Shown in pieces: positions 44,217-53,758 of a stretch of DNA of 64,000 nt. Position 1 is the first letter of the stretch. The number at the start of each line of letters is the position of its first letter. The stretch covers positions 62,001 through 126,000 of the forward strand of contig WIAF01000001.1 of assembly GCA_014055465.1 (NCBI GenBank). The letters run 5' to 3'. This DNA is from Nitrospira sp. CR1.1. GTDB lineage: Bacteria > Nitrospirota > Nitrospiria > Nitrospirales > Nitrospiraceae. The position numbers and the translations under genes are program-made. Below the pieces are notes generated by a model. That model did not search any database and had not been told where the DNA came from. It saw nothing but the letters and a program-made list of their open reading frames with translations.

Positions 44217-45674
44217 TCAGACGTGCGGGGCACGACTCGGGACAGGTTGGGCGGATAGCGGCATCGCGATTTGTTCGAGTGATCGCCCCTCGGCCTTCAC
44301 CCCTAACCACAACTCCACGATTGCACCGAGAATCATCATTCCGGCTCCCAGCAGATATCCGTATAAGACACTCTCGGCTGATGTTTCGATTAGCTTACCG
44401 TATAACCAGGGGGCCGCAATTCCCGCTCCCTGGGCCACGACAAAAAAGAACGCGATGGCCATCGCGCGGATCTCCATCGGAAAGATCTCGCTGACGGTCA
44501 GATAGGCGGCACTCGCCCCGGCGGAAGCAAAAAAGAAAATCGCCGACCACGCCACGGTTTGCGTCACGGAGGTGAACGCGCCCTGAAAAAACAGATACCC
44601 AGTGGCCGCCAGTAAACAACCGGCGACAGCATAGGTGAAGCTGATCATCTGCTTGCGGCCGATGGTATCGAAAAAGCGGCCCAGCAACAAGGGGCCCAGA
44701 AAGTTGCCAATCGCAAACGGCACAATGTACAGGCCAATGCGGTGGCTCGGCACGGCGTAAAATTTTGTGAGCACAAAGGGATAGGTGAATGAAATCGCAT
44801 TGTACATGAACGATTGGGTCACCATCAGCACAATTCCCAGGGACGTGCGACGGGGATAGGCCGTAAACAACTCCCGTGCCACGGTGGCAAGGGTCGCGTG
44901 CGTGCGTCCATGGATGGTGATCGATCCCTCGACCGACGGAAGCGAGGCGAGTTGTTCATCGCGCATGACCTGCGCTTCAATGCCGGACACGATCTGCTCG
45001 GCCTCCTTCACACCTCCATGGGTCATGAGCCACCGCGGACTTTCTGGCACGACCCGTCTGACGAGCAAAATACTCACGCCAAGCACGGCGCCTAGCCCGA
45101 AGCAGAGACGCCAGCCCAGATATTCCGGAATCAATAAGGGGTTCAACAGGACAATCGTCAGCAGTGCGCCGGCAGCGCTTCCCAGCCACCAGCTTCCATT
45201 GATCGCCAGATCGGTATGCCCGCGCCGGCGGGCGGGAATCAGTTCATCGATGGCAGAATTGATCGCCGCATATTCACCGCCGATACCGGCACCGGTCAAG
45301 AAACGGCAGAACATAAAACTCCAGAGATCCCAGGAGAACGCCGTCAACACGGTCGCGGCCAGGTAGAGCATCAGCGTGAACATGAACCACTTCTTCCGCC
45401 CCTGACGGTCGGTCAGATAAGAGAAGACAATGGCGCCCACCACTGATCCGGCCAGATAGGCCGAAGCAGTGAGGCCGACCTCAGACGCGGTCAAATGTAA
45501 GGTCGTGGAAAGGGTGAGTACCGGACCGAGCGCGGCCACGATGGACACTTCAAGCCCATCTAAAATCCAGGTCACGCCAAGGGCCGTGACCACCAACCAG
45601 TGCCAACGCGACCATGGCAGGCGGTCCATGCGCTGCGGAATGCTCGTTGTTACGGGAAGATCCGAGGCAGGCAT
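44217..45674 (-). CDS. MFS transporter of the sugar-porter-like type
   Basis: 485 residues, 12 membrane helices. LTDRQGRKKWF (between helices 2 and 3) and FFDTIGRKQMISF (helices 8-9) are the paired MFS loop motifs. CRFLTGAGIGGEYAAINSAIDELIPARRRG is typical of the sugar porter/metabolite:H+ symporter branch. The central loop is about 60 residues. The transported solute cannot be told. No operon partner is evident; gaps are 165 bases downstream and 266 upstream. Confidence 0.87.
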   Translation of the reverse strand: MPASDLPVTTSIPQRMDRLPWSRWHWLVVTALGVTWILDGLEVSIVAALGPVLTLSTTLHLTASEVGLTASAYLAGSVVGAIVFSYLTDRQGRKKWFMFTLMLYLAATVLTAFSWDLWSFMFCRFLTGAGIGGEYAAINSAIDELIPARRRGHTDLAINGSWWLGSAAGALLTIVLLNPLLIPEYLGWRLCFGLGAVLGVSILLVRRVVPESPRWLMTHGGVKEAEQIVSGIEAQVMRDEQLASLPSVEGSITIHGRTHATLATVARELFTAYPRRTSLGIVLMVTQSFMYNAISFTYPFVLTKFYAVPSHRIGLYIVPFAIGNFLGPLLLGRFFDTIGRKQMISFTYAVAGCLLAATGYLFFQGAFTSVTQTVAWSAIFFFASAGASAAYLTVSEIFPMEIRAMAIAFFFVVAQGAGIAAPWLYGKLIETSAESVLYGYLLGAGMMILGAIVELWLGVKAEGRSLEQIAMPLSAQPVPSRAPHV

Positions 45675-45940
45675 TCAGGATCGTACCATGAACGGGTGGG
45701 ACGAAGGGAAGCCTACTCAATTTCCCGGTGGATGAGGCGTCCGAGGAGCGGGGAAAAATTTCAAGCGTGTCGTCAACCAGAATGGCGCACAGTGCCCGGC
45801 AGAGCGACCGAAAAATTCACCGCTGCTTCCTACCGCGAAGCATCCGTTTCCTGTGTCCGCTCACAGCACGATCACCTGACGACTGGGCCAGCGCATTCAT
45901 TCGGATACCCTGGCCGGATATCGTTTGAAGTGACGGCATT

Positions 45941-47668
45941 TCAGTCCCGAAACAATCTGACCGCGACCTTTTGTCCTTTGATGCGCGTCCGGCCCAAGGC
46001 CTCGATGATCTGCCGGGCCGCCTCTTCCTGCACATCCACCAGGGAAAATCGCTCTTCGACTTCGATGGCGCCGATCATCCTCGACGGCACACCCGCCTCA
46101 TTCGCAATGGCGCCGACCAGATCACCCGGCCGGATGCCTGCCGCACGCCCCGCGCCGATATACACGCGCACGGTTCCGGCCGCCCGGCCACCGCGGCCCG
46201 GGCCACCCCGAGGCGCACGCGCGCGATCTCCCTGCGGAGCCTGGCCATACGCAGGCCGCGACGACCGGTAAGGCTCCGGCGCTCTCATCTGAACGGCGGG
46301 AATCTCTTCTTCCTCCCGGTCGCCACCATGCGACCGATAGACCAACTTGATGGCCGCCGCCGCAATATCGGCCGGGTCAGCCGATGCGGACAGCGCATCC
46401 ACGACACGGCGAAAATCTTCGAGTCCGCCCGCGTCCAAGGTTTCCTGAATCGACGACTTCGTTCGCTCCAGCCGCTTGGCCAGAAGGTCACCGAGCGACG
46501 GCACGGCCGCGATCGTAATGCGCGCCTTGGTGTGCTGCTCGACCGCGCGCAACAATCGTTGTTCACGCGGCTCGACAATGGTCACGGCCGCGCCTTCCCG
46601 TCCGGCCCGTCCGGTGCGCCCGATACGATGCACGTAGACTTCCAGCGATGAAGGCAGATCGTAGTTGATCACGTGCGACACGGACGGAATATCCAGCCCG
46701 CGGGCCGCCACGTCGGTCGCCACAAGAAGTTCGGTCTGCCCTGTGCGAAAGGCCTGCATCACGCGATCCCGCTGCACCTGGCTCATGCCGCCATGAATGG
46801 CCTCGGCCCGGTACCCGCGGTTGTTCAGCGCCGCCGTCACTTCGTCAACCTCCAGCCTGGTCCGACAAAACACGAGGGCTGACTTGGGCATGGCAATGTC
46901 CAACACACGAGCGAGGGCCGACACCTTGTGCTGGCGGGCCACCACATAGGCCGTCTGTTGTACGCGGGGGGCGGCGCCAGCCTTCACCGGCTCGCGCGCA
47001 ATCGTGACTTCAACGGGATTCCTCAAGTGACGGCGGGCGATGGACGCAATCCGTGGCGGCATAGTCGCTGAAAACAGCGCCGTTTGTTTCGTCGCCGGCG
47101 TTTCCTCAAGAATGGCGTCGAGGTCGTCGGCGAAACCCATGTCGAGCATTTCGTCCGCTTCGTCCAAGACCACCACCTGCAAATCAGCCAGCTTGAGGGT
47201 CTTGCGGCGGAGGTGATCCAACGCCCGGCCGGGCGTCGCGACAATGACTTCTACCCCGCGCCTGAGCGCCTGCAATTGCGGGCCCATCGCCTGGCCTCCG
47301 TACAAGGCCAGCACCGTGATCCGCAATTCCTTGCCGTACCGCTGCACCGCTTCGCTGACCTGCACTGCCAGTTCACGGGTCGGCACCAGCACCAACGCCG
47401 TAGGACGTTGCCGTGGGCCATGCGCGATCCGCTGCAGAAGCGGCAACGCAAATGCCGCGGTTTTTCCGGTTCCGGTGGCCGCCTGCCCTAGCAGGTCCCG
47501 GCCCTCCAGCAATGGAGGAATCGCTTCACGTTGAATCGGGGTCGGCTCTTCGTAGCCCAGTGCCTCAAGGGTGGTCAAAATGGAGGCTTCTAATCCGAGC
47601 GCGGCAAACCCGGGCGAAAATCCCTTGGCAGCCGGCTCTGCCGGCGATGGCGTCGTGGTGTGTTTCAT
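45941..47668 (-). CDS. deaD: DEAD-box RNA helicase, DeaD/CsdA type
   Basis: 575 residues. Q motif, AATGTGKT (motif I), PTRELAVQV (Ia), DEADEMLDMGF (II), SATMP (III) and HRIGRTGRAGREG (VI) are all intact. Residues about 495-575 form the DbpA-type RNA-binding domain (VRVYIGAGRAAGIRPGDLVGAIANEAGV), after an Arg/Gly-rich linker. Such enzymes unwind RNA in ribosome assembly and cold adaptation. Pyrophosphatase follows on the same strand after 29 bases... upstream in coordinates the gene has a free 266-base downstream region with nothing recognisable. Confidence 0.93.
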   Translation of the reverse strand: MKHTTTPSPAEPAAKGFSPGFAALGLEASILTTLEALGYEEPTPIQREAIPPLLEGRDLLGQAATGTGKTAAFALPLLQRIAHGPRQRPTALVLVPTRELAVQVSEAVQRYGKELRITVLALYGGQAMGPQLQALRRGVEVIVATPGRALDHLRRKTLKLADLQVVVLDEADEMLDMGFADDLDAILEETPATKQTALFSATMPPRIASIARRHLRNPVEVTIAREPVKAGAAPRVQQTAYVVARQHKVSALARVLDIAMPKSALVFCRTRLEVDEVTAALNNRGYRAEAIHGGMSQVQRDRVMQAFRTGQTELLVATDVAARGLDIPSVSHVINYDLPSSLEVYVHRIGRTGRAGREGAAVTIVEPREQRLLRAVEQHTKARITIAAVPSLGDLLAKRLERTKSSIQETLDAGGLEDFRRVVDALSASADPADIAAAAIKLVYRSHGGDREEEEIPAVQMRAPEPYRSSRPAYGQAPQGDRARAPRGGPGRGGRAAGTVRVYIGAGRAAGIRPGDLVGAIANEAGVPSRMIGAIEVEERFSLVDVQEEAARQIIEALGRTRIKGQKVAVRLFRD

Positions 47669-47697
47669 CAGGAGGGGCTAAACCTTTCTTCGTAAGA

Positions 47698-48384
47698 CTA
47701 GCTGTTCATGCTGGCAGGCCACATAAATTCCAACTCAGGGAACTTGGCCTTGTAGTCGTCGTGACTGGCATGAATGACTTTGATGGCTTCGTCGCGGCCG
47801 TACATGCTCGTAATCTCCACCTTGTTGTGCAGGGTGGAACCCGGCGCCTGCTTATAGGTCAGGAAATAATGCTGCAACCGGTCGAGGAGAGTCACGGGAC
47901 ATTCTTTGAGATCGGTCAACGTCCCGTAGACGGCATCGTCCCGCATCACCGCGATGATCTTGTCGTCCGCCTCGCCGCCGTCCGCCATACTGAACCCGCC
48001 GATCGGCCGGGCGGTCAGCAAAATATCGCTGTGGGGAATCGACTTCTCGGTCAGCACGCAGATATCGAGGGGATCGCCGTCGCCGATCATGTCCGGCCGG
48101 CCGGCGCGCGCGCCGAACAGCGTTGCCACCCGCTCACCGCAAAACGTTTGGGGGATGAGGCCATAATACACGGGACAAAAGTTTGAGAACCGCTGAGGGC
48201 GGTCGACTTTGAGAAAGCCGGTGGCCTTATCCACCTCATATTTCACCGTATCGCTCGGCACGATTTCGATATAGGCCGTCACCAAATCCGGGGCCTGGTC
48301 TCCCATCGACACCCCATGCCAGGGATGTGCTTTGAACATCAAGCTCATCAGTCGTCGCGCCGCATCGATTTCCTTCTTGCTCAT
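47698..48384 (-). CDS. ppa: Inorganic pyrophosphatase, family I (long form)
   Basis: 228 residues, longer than the usual bacterial about 175. The active-site line MIGDGDPLDICVLTE carries the catalytic Asp residues. VKYEVDKATGFLKVDRPQRFSNFCPVYYGLIPQT and the later DDKIIAVMRDDAVYG complete the family pattern. The extra length is an N-terminal helix of about 30 residues and loop insertions. It hydrolyses pyrophosphate and so drives biosynthesis. It is transcribed ahead of the DEAD-box gene, with a 29-base gap. Confidence 0.93.
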   Translation of the reverse strand: MSKKEIDAARRLMSLMFKAHPWHGVSMGDQAPDLVTAYIEIVPSDTVKYEVDKATGFLKVDRPQRFSNFCPVYYGLIPQTFCGERVATLFGARAGRPDMIGDGDPLDICVLTEKSIPHSDILLTARPIGGFSMADGGEADDKIIAVMRDDAVYGTLTDLKECPVTLLDRLQHYFLTYKQAPGSTLHNKVEITSMYGRDEAIKVIHASHDDYKAKFPELEFMWPASMNS

Positions 48385-48697
48385 CCTGCTTCAGTCCCCC
48401 CTGTACATGCCTTCGGAATTGACGGTCTAACGATCGTTCGATCCGGCAAGGTCTGGATTAATTCGACGACACACCCGCAGTTGGGCAGGAGTATCCGGCT
48501 AGAGAAACAGACAGCTTATAACACATTGTGGACGAATGAAACAGGAGCGCGCGAAAAGTCGCGCGTCCCGACGGCGCAGGGGCCCGTCAGGGATTTTCAT
48601 GGCGATGGGCTGAGACCAGAGCGAGACGGGCCGGGCAACCAGCAACGGACTGACCGTCACTGCCTACCCGGCACCTGTTTCATGGGAAAAGCGACGA
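48385..48697. other. Intergenic stretch with two inverted repeats
   Basis: CGCGCGA (48548-48554) pairs with TCGCGCG (48559-48565) as a tight hairpin. GGCCCGTC near 48585 pairs with GACGGGCC near 48628 over a wider loop. They lie between the barrel gene and ppa on the minus strand and may end the first transcript. TATAAG on the minus strand near 48512 could be the ppa -10 box. No gene is evident. Confidence 0.4.
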
Positions 48698-49282
48698 TTA
48701 GAAGGTGGAGCGTATGCCGAACAACAAGCCCATCGAGGAGCCGTCGCCGTCGGCGGAGTTGCGCTTCCAGGCGGTTTCCATATTCATCATCAGGCCTTTG
48801 GGCGCGCCCTGGAAAAGACTCGTCATGGGATAGTCTACCCCCGCGCCGAATCGCCAGGCGAACGAATCCGCCTGATCCTTGGTGTTGATATTCACGCCGA
48901 TCCCGCTGGTGACATACGGAATCAGGGAGCCGAAATGTCCCGGCCGATACTCCAAATTCACCGGCAACAGGGTGATCGTATTGAGCGATCCGTTCCGGGG
49001 CGAATCAACGCCATGATTTTCCCATTCCAGCATCATCCCGAAACGAAACCATGTATTGATGCCATACATGCCCTGAAAGTTGAGCGCGGGACCGGTCGTG
49101 GACAGGCCGGAACTTTGCGTCATAAAACTTGGACCCACCCGAAACCCGAACGTCATCTTGCCTTCGTCCGCCATCCCTTCATGCACCCAGTCAGCCGCCT
49201 GAGAAAGGGCGGGAGCCACACTCAACACCAGGGCAAACAGCAACACCTTGCCCGACACTGCGCAGTCCGGAATTCTACCCAT
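48698..49282 (-). CDS. Small outer-membrane beta-barrel protein
   Basis: 194 residues. A signal peptide (LLFALVLSVAPALSQA) precedes an eight-stranded-type pattern: MTFGFRVGPSF, TWFRFGMMLEWENHG, LIPYVTSGIGVNIN, FAWRFGAGVDY. The last strand ends in Phe (LLFGIRSTF), as barrel substrates do. It resembles OmpW/OmpX-size barrels, but no specific family is certain. AGGAGG lies just before the ATG. Confidence 0.75.
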   Translation of the reverse strand: MGRIPDCAVSGKVLLFALVLSVAPALSQAADWVHEGMADEGKMTFGFRVGPSFMTQSSGLSTTGPALNFQGMYGINTWFRFGMMLEWENHGVDSPRNGSLNTITLLPVNLEYRPGHFGSLIPYVTSGIGVNINTKDQADSFAWRFGAGVDYPMTSLFQGAPKGLMMNMETAWKRNSADGDGSSMGLLFGIRSTF

Positions 49283-49675
49283 GCAGTCCTCCTGTAATGA
49301 TCATGACGGATCTTTCGACTGCGCACTCTAGGCAAAAGCCCGCCCGATTTTCAATACGAACCGGGCTGAAGACGAGAAATAAAATGCCTTCGATGATTGT
49401 CGCATGTTGCGACGGAGCGCGCAGCGAACTGCCGCAAGAAGACCGGCGATGAACGCCCTTTCCCGGGCCGGATGTCACTTCGCTCTGCGATTTAACTCGA
49501 GCGAGACAGAGAAAACGCCTCTCGCGGTTTCGGGCTCGGCAGACATACGGAGAGAGTCGTCCCCGGGCGGCCAGGCGCGGAGCACCCGCCGCCCGGCCGC
49601 CTGAGTCCGGCCTCCGACCGAGTGGAAACACGCCGGCATGAGACGAACATAGGCCTTGTCGCCCTCGGTTACGCC
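49283..49675. other. Intergenic stretch with a GC-rich hairpin
   Basis: GGCGGCC (49566-49572) pairs with GGCCGCC (49595-49601), with further CG pairs inside; it may end the minus-strand gene at 49676. The frames through the rest show no protein-like composition. I see nothing else. Confidence 0.4.
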
Positions 49676-50326
49676 CTAGAACCGAGCGGGAAATTGAGCG
49701 GCCAAGGCCTGCGTCAACGCATCAGCCACCACATAAATATGTTGCTTCATGCCTTTCCAGGTTTCCGCCTCCCGCGCGTAGTCCCCATCCTTCAGCTGCT
49801 GAAATTGCGTGAGATGATGGGCGGCATGGGCCATGAGCAGCCCCATCACCGTGTCCTTCGGCAGGTTCGGATTGGCGCTGCTGAGAAACGTTGAAATCTC
49901 AGCCGCATTGGCGGTGAGCGCCTTCACTGCCGCGTCCTGTTGGCTTGCCGACCCGGCTACGGTCGCATCCAAATGTTCACGAATCCCCTGATAATGCCCG
50001 GCCAATAACGTAAACAGTTGGTCCGCCGCCGGCTTGCCATAAAACGGCTCGATCGATCGGGCAATCTGCTGAGCATTCGCCACCACATCCGCCTCAGCCA
50101 CAGTCCGGGCAGCGGCATTTTTATCCATCGTTGCGACGGCCACGTTCCTAATGGACAGGATATGTCCCAACCACAAATCGCGAAGCACCGCCTTGGTCTC
50201 AGACACCTTGGCTGGATGCGCCGCCTCGCTGGAGGCCGCGGGGGCCGGGGAGTCAGTCGTATGGGCACAGGCCGTCGTGGCCAGAGTCAGCACGAACACC
50301 GAACAAGCATGCATCAACGTACGCAT
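49676..50326 (-). CDS. Uncharacterised helical lipoprotein
   Basis: 216 residues. The lipobox LATTAC (Cys20) is followed by a linker of Pro, Ala and Ser. Residues 45-216 are all helical, with His residues spaced along them (LWLGHILSIRNVAVA, LLAGHYQGIREHLD, LLMAHAAHHLTQFQQL). The pattern resembles a four-helix bundle that could bind metal or heme, but no family is recognised. AAGGAG stands before the ATG. It is on the same strand as the Crp/Fnr gene but 130 bases away. Confidence 0.7.
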   Translation of the reverse strand: MRTLMHACSVFVLTLATTACAHTTDSPAPAASSEAAHPAKVSETKAVLRDLWLGHILSIRNVAVATMDKNAAARTVAEADVVANAQQIARSIEPFYGKPAADQLFTLLAGHYQGIREHLDATVAGSASQQDAAVKALTANAAEISTFLSSANPNLPKDTVMGLLMAHAAHHLTQFQQLKDGDYAREAETWKGMKQHIYVVADALTQALAAQFPARF

Positions 50327-50458
50327 CGCATCTCTCCTTGAAAAATTGTGAGGGCGCGCCGAACAGCCGACAGTGGCTGTCGCACTATTGGCAAGGATAG
50401 AGAACAGGAGCAGCCCTGTAAGTTAGCGGGATAACACTGGGGAAGAAATGATGATGCG

Positions 50459-51190
50459 TTAGTAGCTGGAGTCGTTGAGACGGGCAGATGATTGCTCAGC
50501 AGCGCCCAGGAACCGGTCAAGCTCGGCGCGACGAAGCAGCAGCCCGTCTTTCCGCGCGTAGGTGATGAGCCCTTGCTCGCGCAACTGGTTCAGGAGGGTC
50601 GACACCACCTCCCGGCGCGCGCCGATCATTTGCGCCAGATCGTCCTGCCGAAAATAGTGCGTGAGACGAATCCACTCGCCGTCCGGTTCGCCGAATTCAT
50701 CGGCCAGCCGTCCCAGCGTGCGCACCAGGCGATCCATTGTGCTATTGAAGGACAGGGTCTGGATCTGATCATAGGCCGCCGACAGCTGTTGGGCGACATT
50801 GGAAAGAAAGAGAAGAAACGCCGGGCGATTGCTTTGCAGATGGGCGATAAATTCATCGAAACTGAGTTCGACGATCTCACTGTCCTCCATCGCAACCGCC
50901 TGCTCGCGGCGTTCTCCGGTGCAATGACAGAGTTCGCCGAATACTTCGCCGGTCTGGTGCAGACGCAATATCAATTCACGCCCGTCCTCGGTGATGGACG
51001 TCAACTTCACGAATCCCCGCCGAAGATAAAACACGCTCTGCGCCGGATCACCCGGCCCATAGATGCGAGCCCCCTTCGCCACAGGACGGCCCGGCCGATT
51101 CATCAGCTGCTCGCAGAGCTTGCCGCGAAAACAACCGGACAGTGCAAGACAGTGCCGGTGGTCGACCATGTTCATCGCCGTGTGGATCAT
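50459..51190 (-). CDS. Crp/Fnr-family transcription regulator
   Basis: 243 residues from ATG 51190. The cyclic-nucleotide-binding-like barrel spans about 25-140 (ARIYGPGDPAQSVFYLRRGFVKLTSITEDGRELILRLHQTGEVFGELC). A long helix follows, then a winged helix with recognition line QMIGARREVVSTLLNQLREQGLI. The Cys residues are not arranged as in FNR, so an oxygen-sensing iron-sulfur cluster is unlikely. It stands divergent from the di-heme cytochrome c gene, 157 bases away, which suggests local control. The start is uncertain by several codons. Confidence 0.87.
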   Translation of the reverse strand: MIHTAMNMVDHRHCLALSGCFRGKLCEQLMNRPGRPVAKGARIYGPGDPAQSVFYLRRGFVKLTSITEDGRELILRLHQTGEVFGELCHCTGERREQAVAMEDSEIVELSFDEFIAHLQSNRPAFLLFLSNVAQQLSAAYDQIQTLSFNSTMDRLVRTLGRLADEFGEPDGEWIRLTHYFRQDDLAQMIGARREVVSTLLNQLREQGLITYARKDGLLLRRAELDRFLGAAEQSSARLNDSSY

Positions 51191-51347
51191 GCTTCTCACC
51201 GGCGTGCATTCTACCGGGATCACCCGGCGCCTGACCAGCCCCCGCCAAAGGCCGGGCCACTGCCCGCCTCTCAGGTCTGGCATGACACCCGCTTCGTGCA
51301 TTATGATGGATTAGCAGGCCCGACGACCACATGACCCGGACAGTGAC

Positions 51348-52160
51348 ATGCCGGCCAATTTCTCACAATCTGTGGTGCGAAGAAACCGCCCTGCACTCAT
51401 CCTCACGGGGACGCTCTGTCTTGCGGTCTGGTTGAGTGCCGGCTCACTTCTCCGGGCAGACTCGGCGCCACACACTACACCGGGCGATATGCCGCAGGAT
51501 GCGGACCGAGGCCGGGCAATTTTCAACGGCAAGGGCCTCTGCTCCACCTGTCACGGAATCGACGGATACAAAGGCCACTTGCCGCCCGGACTGAGCCGGA
51601 ACGTCCGCGACAATATCACGCGTCTCAATCCGGCCCCTCCCGATCTGCGACAGGCAACGGCGCTCACCTTCACCACCGACAAACAGCGATTCGAGATCAT
51701 CCGGCATGGGCATCTCCGCAGCGCCATGTACCCGCTCTCGAAGGAAGCCCTCGCCGACGAAGACATTCTCGCGCTGCTGCCCTACCTCGCCTTCATTCGC
51801 GGCACAGCATCGCCTCCCGCTTCCGCGCCCGCATCGCGCACCTTGCGGGGCGACGCAAAACACGGGCGGCAGCTGTACCATGAACTCGGCGGTTGCGCAA
51901 TGTGCCATGGCATCGAAGGCCATCTACATACACGACCGCCCATGTCAGCCGATCTGGTGAGACGGTTGGACGCCCTTCCCGCCCCGCCTGCAGACCTGCG
52001 CAATCCGGCCACCCTCCGATCGCAGAACGATGAAGACCGCTATCGATCCATTAAACTCGGCCACCCCGGGACGGCGATGTACCCGAAGACGCTCCTGCGG
52101 GACGAAGACATTCGTGACCTCGTCGCGTACCTCGCCACCCTTGGTGAAGGAGGCCGGTAA
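51348..52160 (+). CDS. Di-heme c-type cytochrome
   Basis: 270 residues. A signal segment covers about 15-38. Two class I heme sites follow: CSTCH (65-69) with axial Met127 in SAMYPL, and CAMCH (183-187) with axial Met244 in TAMYPK. The two halves (about 48-152 and 165-268) are clear internal duplicates, joined by an Ala/Pro/Ser linker. It should shuttle or pass electrons in the periplasm, perhaps to a terminal oxidase or from a small reductant; no redox partner is adjacent. It is divergent from the Crp/Fnr gene. Confidence 0.92.
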   Translation: MPANFSQSVVRRNRPALILTGTLCLAVWLSAGSLLRADSAPHTTPGDMPQDADRGRAIFNGKGLCSTCHGIDGYKGHLPPGLSRNVRDNITRLNPAPPDLRQATALTFTTDKQRFEIIRHGHLRSAMYPLSKEALADEDILALLPYLAFIRGTASPPASAPASRTLRGDAKHGRQLYHELGGCAMCHGIEGHLHTRPPMSADLVRRLDALPAPPADLRNPATLRSQNDEDRYRSIKLGHPGTAMYPKTLLRDEDIRDLVAYLATLGEGGR

Positions 52161-52316
52161 TCCCTGGCAGAATGGTGGACGCAAAGGGGGGATACCGAAA
52201 GGGGTCCTGCGTGGGAGCAGATTGGCTCAAAAACGGGTCGCGGAGGCAGCGACCGCCTCACACACCACTCACCGGCGGTCTCCACCTCCATGCCCGGAAC
52301 ATCCAGTAGACGGCAG

Positions 52317-52709
52317 CTAGCTCGGGCCGGGAGGATCTTCGCGATCCTCTCCCGTCAGCGCTTCGGCCTCTTGAGCCTCAAGGCCCTGCAAGTCGGTCAG
52401 AATGCTTTGCAGCACCTGGCGGCGCTGCTGCAGGCCTTTCTTCGGCATATCCCGCGTCTGCGGCTCCTGGGCTGATTCAGGCAAATTCACGATCGCTTCG
52501 GCCTCACCCAAGGTCGCGTACTTATAGGATTCGAGGTATGGGTGCGCGGGACCGAAAATCCTGGCGAGAATCGCCTCTGTCTCCTCATCAAATGCGTCGA
52601 AGGTGGGATGTACGGCAGTCAGATGAGTCAAACCCTCAAGCTTATCGATTTGTGCCTTGATGTCCTCCTGTCTCGTCCTGGCCTGATACATGGAATTGAC
52701 TTCAACCAT
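52317..52709 (-). CDS. Hypothetical soluble protein, 130 residues
   Basis: Helical and acidic, with no signal. Lines such as IKAQIDKLEGLTHLTAVHPTFDAFDEETEAILARIFGPAHPYLESYKYATLGEAEAIV suggest a compact helical domain. The last about 45 residues are Gln/Glu-rich with coiled-coil tendency. GAGGAG lies 8 bases before ATG 52709, preferred over the ATG at 52727. No family is recognised. The DUF2127 gene is upstream on the same strand, 115 bases away. Confidence 0.65.
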   Translation of the reverse strand: MVEVNSMYQARTRQEDIKAQIDKLEGLTHLTAVHPTFDAFDEETEAILARIFGPAHPYLESYKYATLGEAEAIVNLPESAQEPQTRDMPKKGLQQRRQVLQSILTDLQGLEAQEAEALTGEDREDPPGPS

Positions 52710-52824
52710 GGTGTGGTCTCCTCTCATCTAATGTTGTTCGTATACCCCCTCCTTGACGGGATGCCAGCTAGGGATTCCCCGAGTCTTCAACACTGACGTT
52801 GCGCCGCGATCCCTTCCGCGCGTA

Positions 52825-53295
52825 TCAGCGCAAGGTCTCTTCCGCCAGCCTGCGCACCAGATACCCCACAATGGCGATGTTCACCGCCAGCACCGCCATC
52901 CCCGACATCGACCAAACACGGACCACCGCGTGAAATTCCCCGGGCAGTAGAACACAGGTGGAAATCACCGTTAGATAAGCGGCCCACGAGGTTTCGCTCC
53001 ACAAGCCGAACCCTTCGATGAACAGCAAGGCCGCATAACCGAAGCTGACCAGGCTCACTAACAACACACTATGGCGCGGCAATGAATCCACCGTAAGGGC
53101 CAGCGCGTGCAGCAGCCGCGTGTGGATGCTCAAGTGAAGCGCCTCCAGAACCGGTGAGAGACCGGTCTCGATCTCGGGATCGATCCACCGGAGAAAGCCT
53201 GTTCCCGCCAGCAAGACCAGCAGCCCTTTCAACAGCTTGAAGAGGGCAATGGGAGCCAGGCTCGTCCGGTGCGACATCGGCGCGCTCACGGGCAT
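52825..53295 (-). CDS. DUF2127-family membrane protein
   Basis: 156 residues with four membrane helices. The family pattern is visible: IALFKLLKGLLVLLAGTGFL at the start, FIEGFGLWSETSWAAYLTVISTCVLLPGEF in the middle, and a last helix NIAIVGYLV. The role is unknown. An alternative ATG at 53277 would fit equally. Confidence 0.82.
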   Translation of the reverse strand: MPVSAPMSHRTSLAPIALFKLLKGLLVLLAGTGFLRWIDPEIETGLSPVLEALHLSIHTRLLHALALTVDSLPRHSVLLVSLVSFGYAALLFIEGFGLWSETSWAAYLTVISTCVLLPGEFHAVVRVWSMSGMAVLAVNIAIVGYLVRRLAEETLR

Positions 53296-53398
53296 TGCAC
53301 CGTTTCCGGCCGCCCGACGACAAAGGGCCCTTGCTCATCAGGCGGCCGTTCCCCTAGGCTAGTGCCTGCCATAGGATCTCAATGAAAGGTTCACGGTG

Positions 53399-53758
53399 AT
53401 GACCGAACAATTTGCACGGAGCCTGGCCGAAGCGTGGATCGGCGCCTGGAACCGGCACGACCTCAAGGCTATCCTCCATCATTATGCACCGGATGTAGAG
53501 TTTACCAGTCCATTCGTGACGGCGCTATCCGGAGAGCCGTCCGGCATCCTTCGCGGCCGCGAACGGTTGACCGCCTATTTCGAAAAGGGGCTGCAAGCCT
53601 ATCCCGACCTGCATTTCGACTTACTACGCATCCTGACAGGAATCGACAGCCTGTTGCTCTATTATCGCAGCGTCAACGGCATGCTGGCAGCAGAAATGAT
53701 GACGGTCAACGGCAAGGGGTTGATCCAAACAGTGCGGGTACATTACGTCAAAGAATAG
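53399..53758 (+). CDS. SnoaL/NTF2-like protein (ketosteroid-isomerase fold)
   Basis: 119 residues of the NTF2-like superfamily. The cone-shaped fold is indicated by LAEAWIGAWNRHDLKAILHHYAPDVEFTSPFV, FEKGLQAYPDLHFDLLRI and LIQTVRVHYVKE. It may bind or isomerise small hydrophobic compounds. An in-frame GTG lies one codon upstream; ATG 53399 has AAAGG 8-9 bases before it. Confidence 0.82.
   Translation: MTEQFARSLAEAWIGAWNRHDLKAILHHYAPDVEFTSPFVTALSGEPSGILRGRERLTAYFEKGLQAYPDLHFDLLRILTGIDSLLLYYRSVNGMLAAEMMTVNGKGLIQTVRVHYVKE

Noticed and set aside
49275-49631. Minus-strand frame in the gap before the small barrel gene
   Set aside because: Arg/Gly/Pro-rich, no ribosome site, spans a GC hairpin and the start region of a real gene.
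51278-51293. Second sigma-54-like element near the cytochrome gene
   Set aside because: TGGCAT is present, but the -12 part reads CCGC rather than TTGC; too weak.
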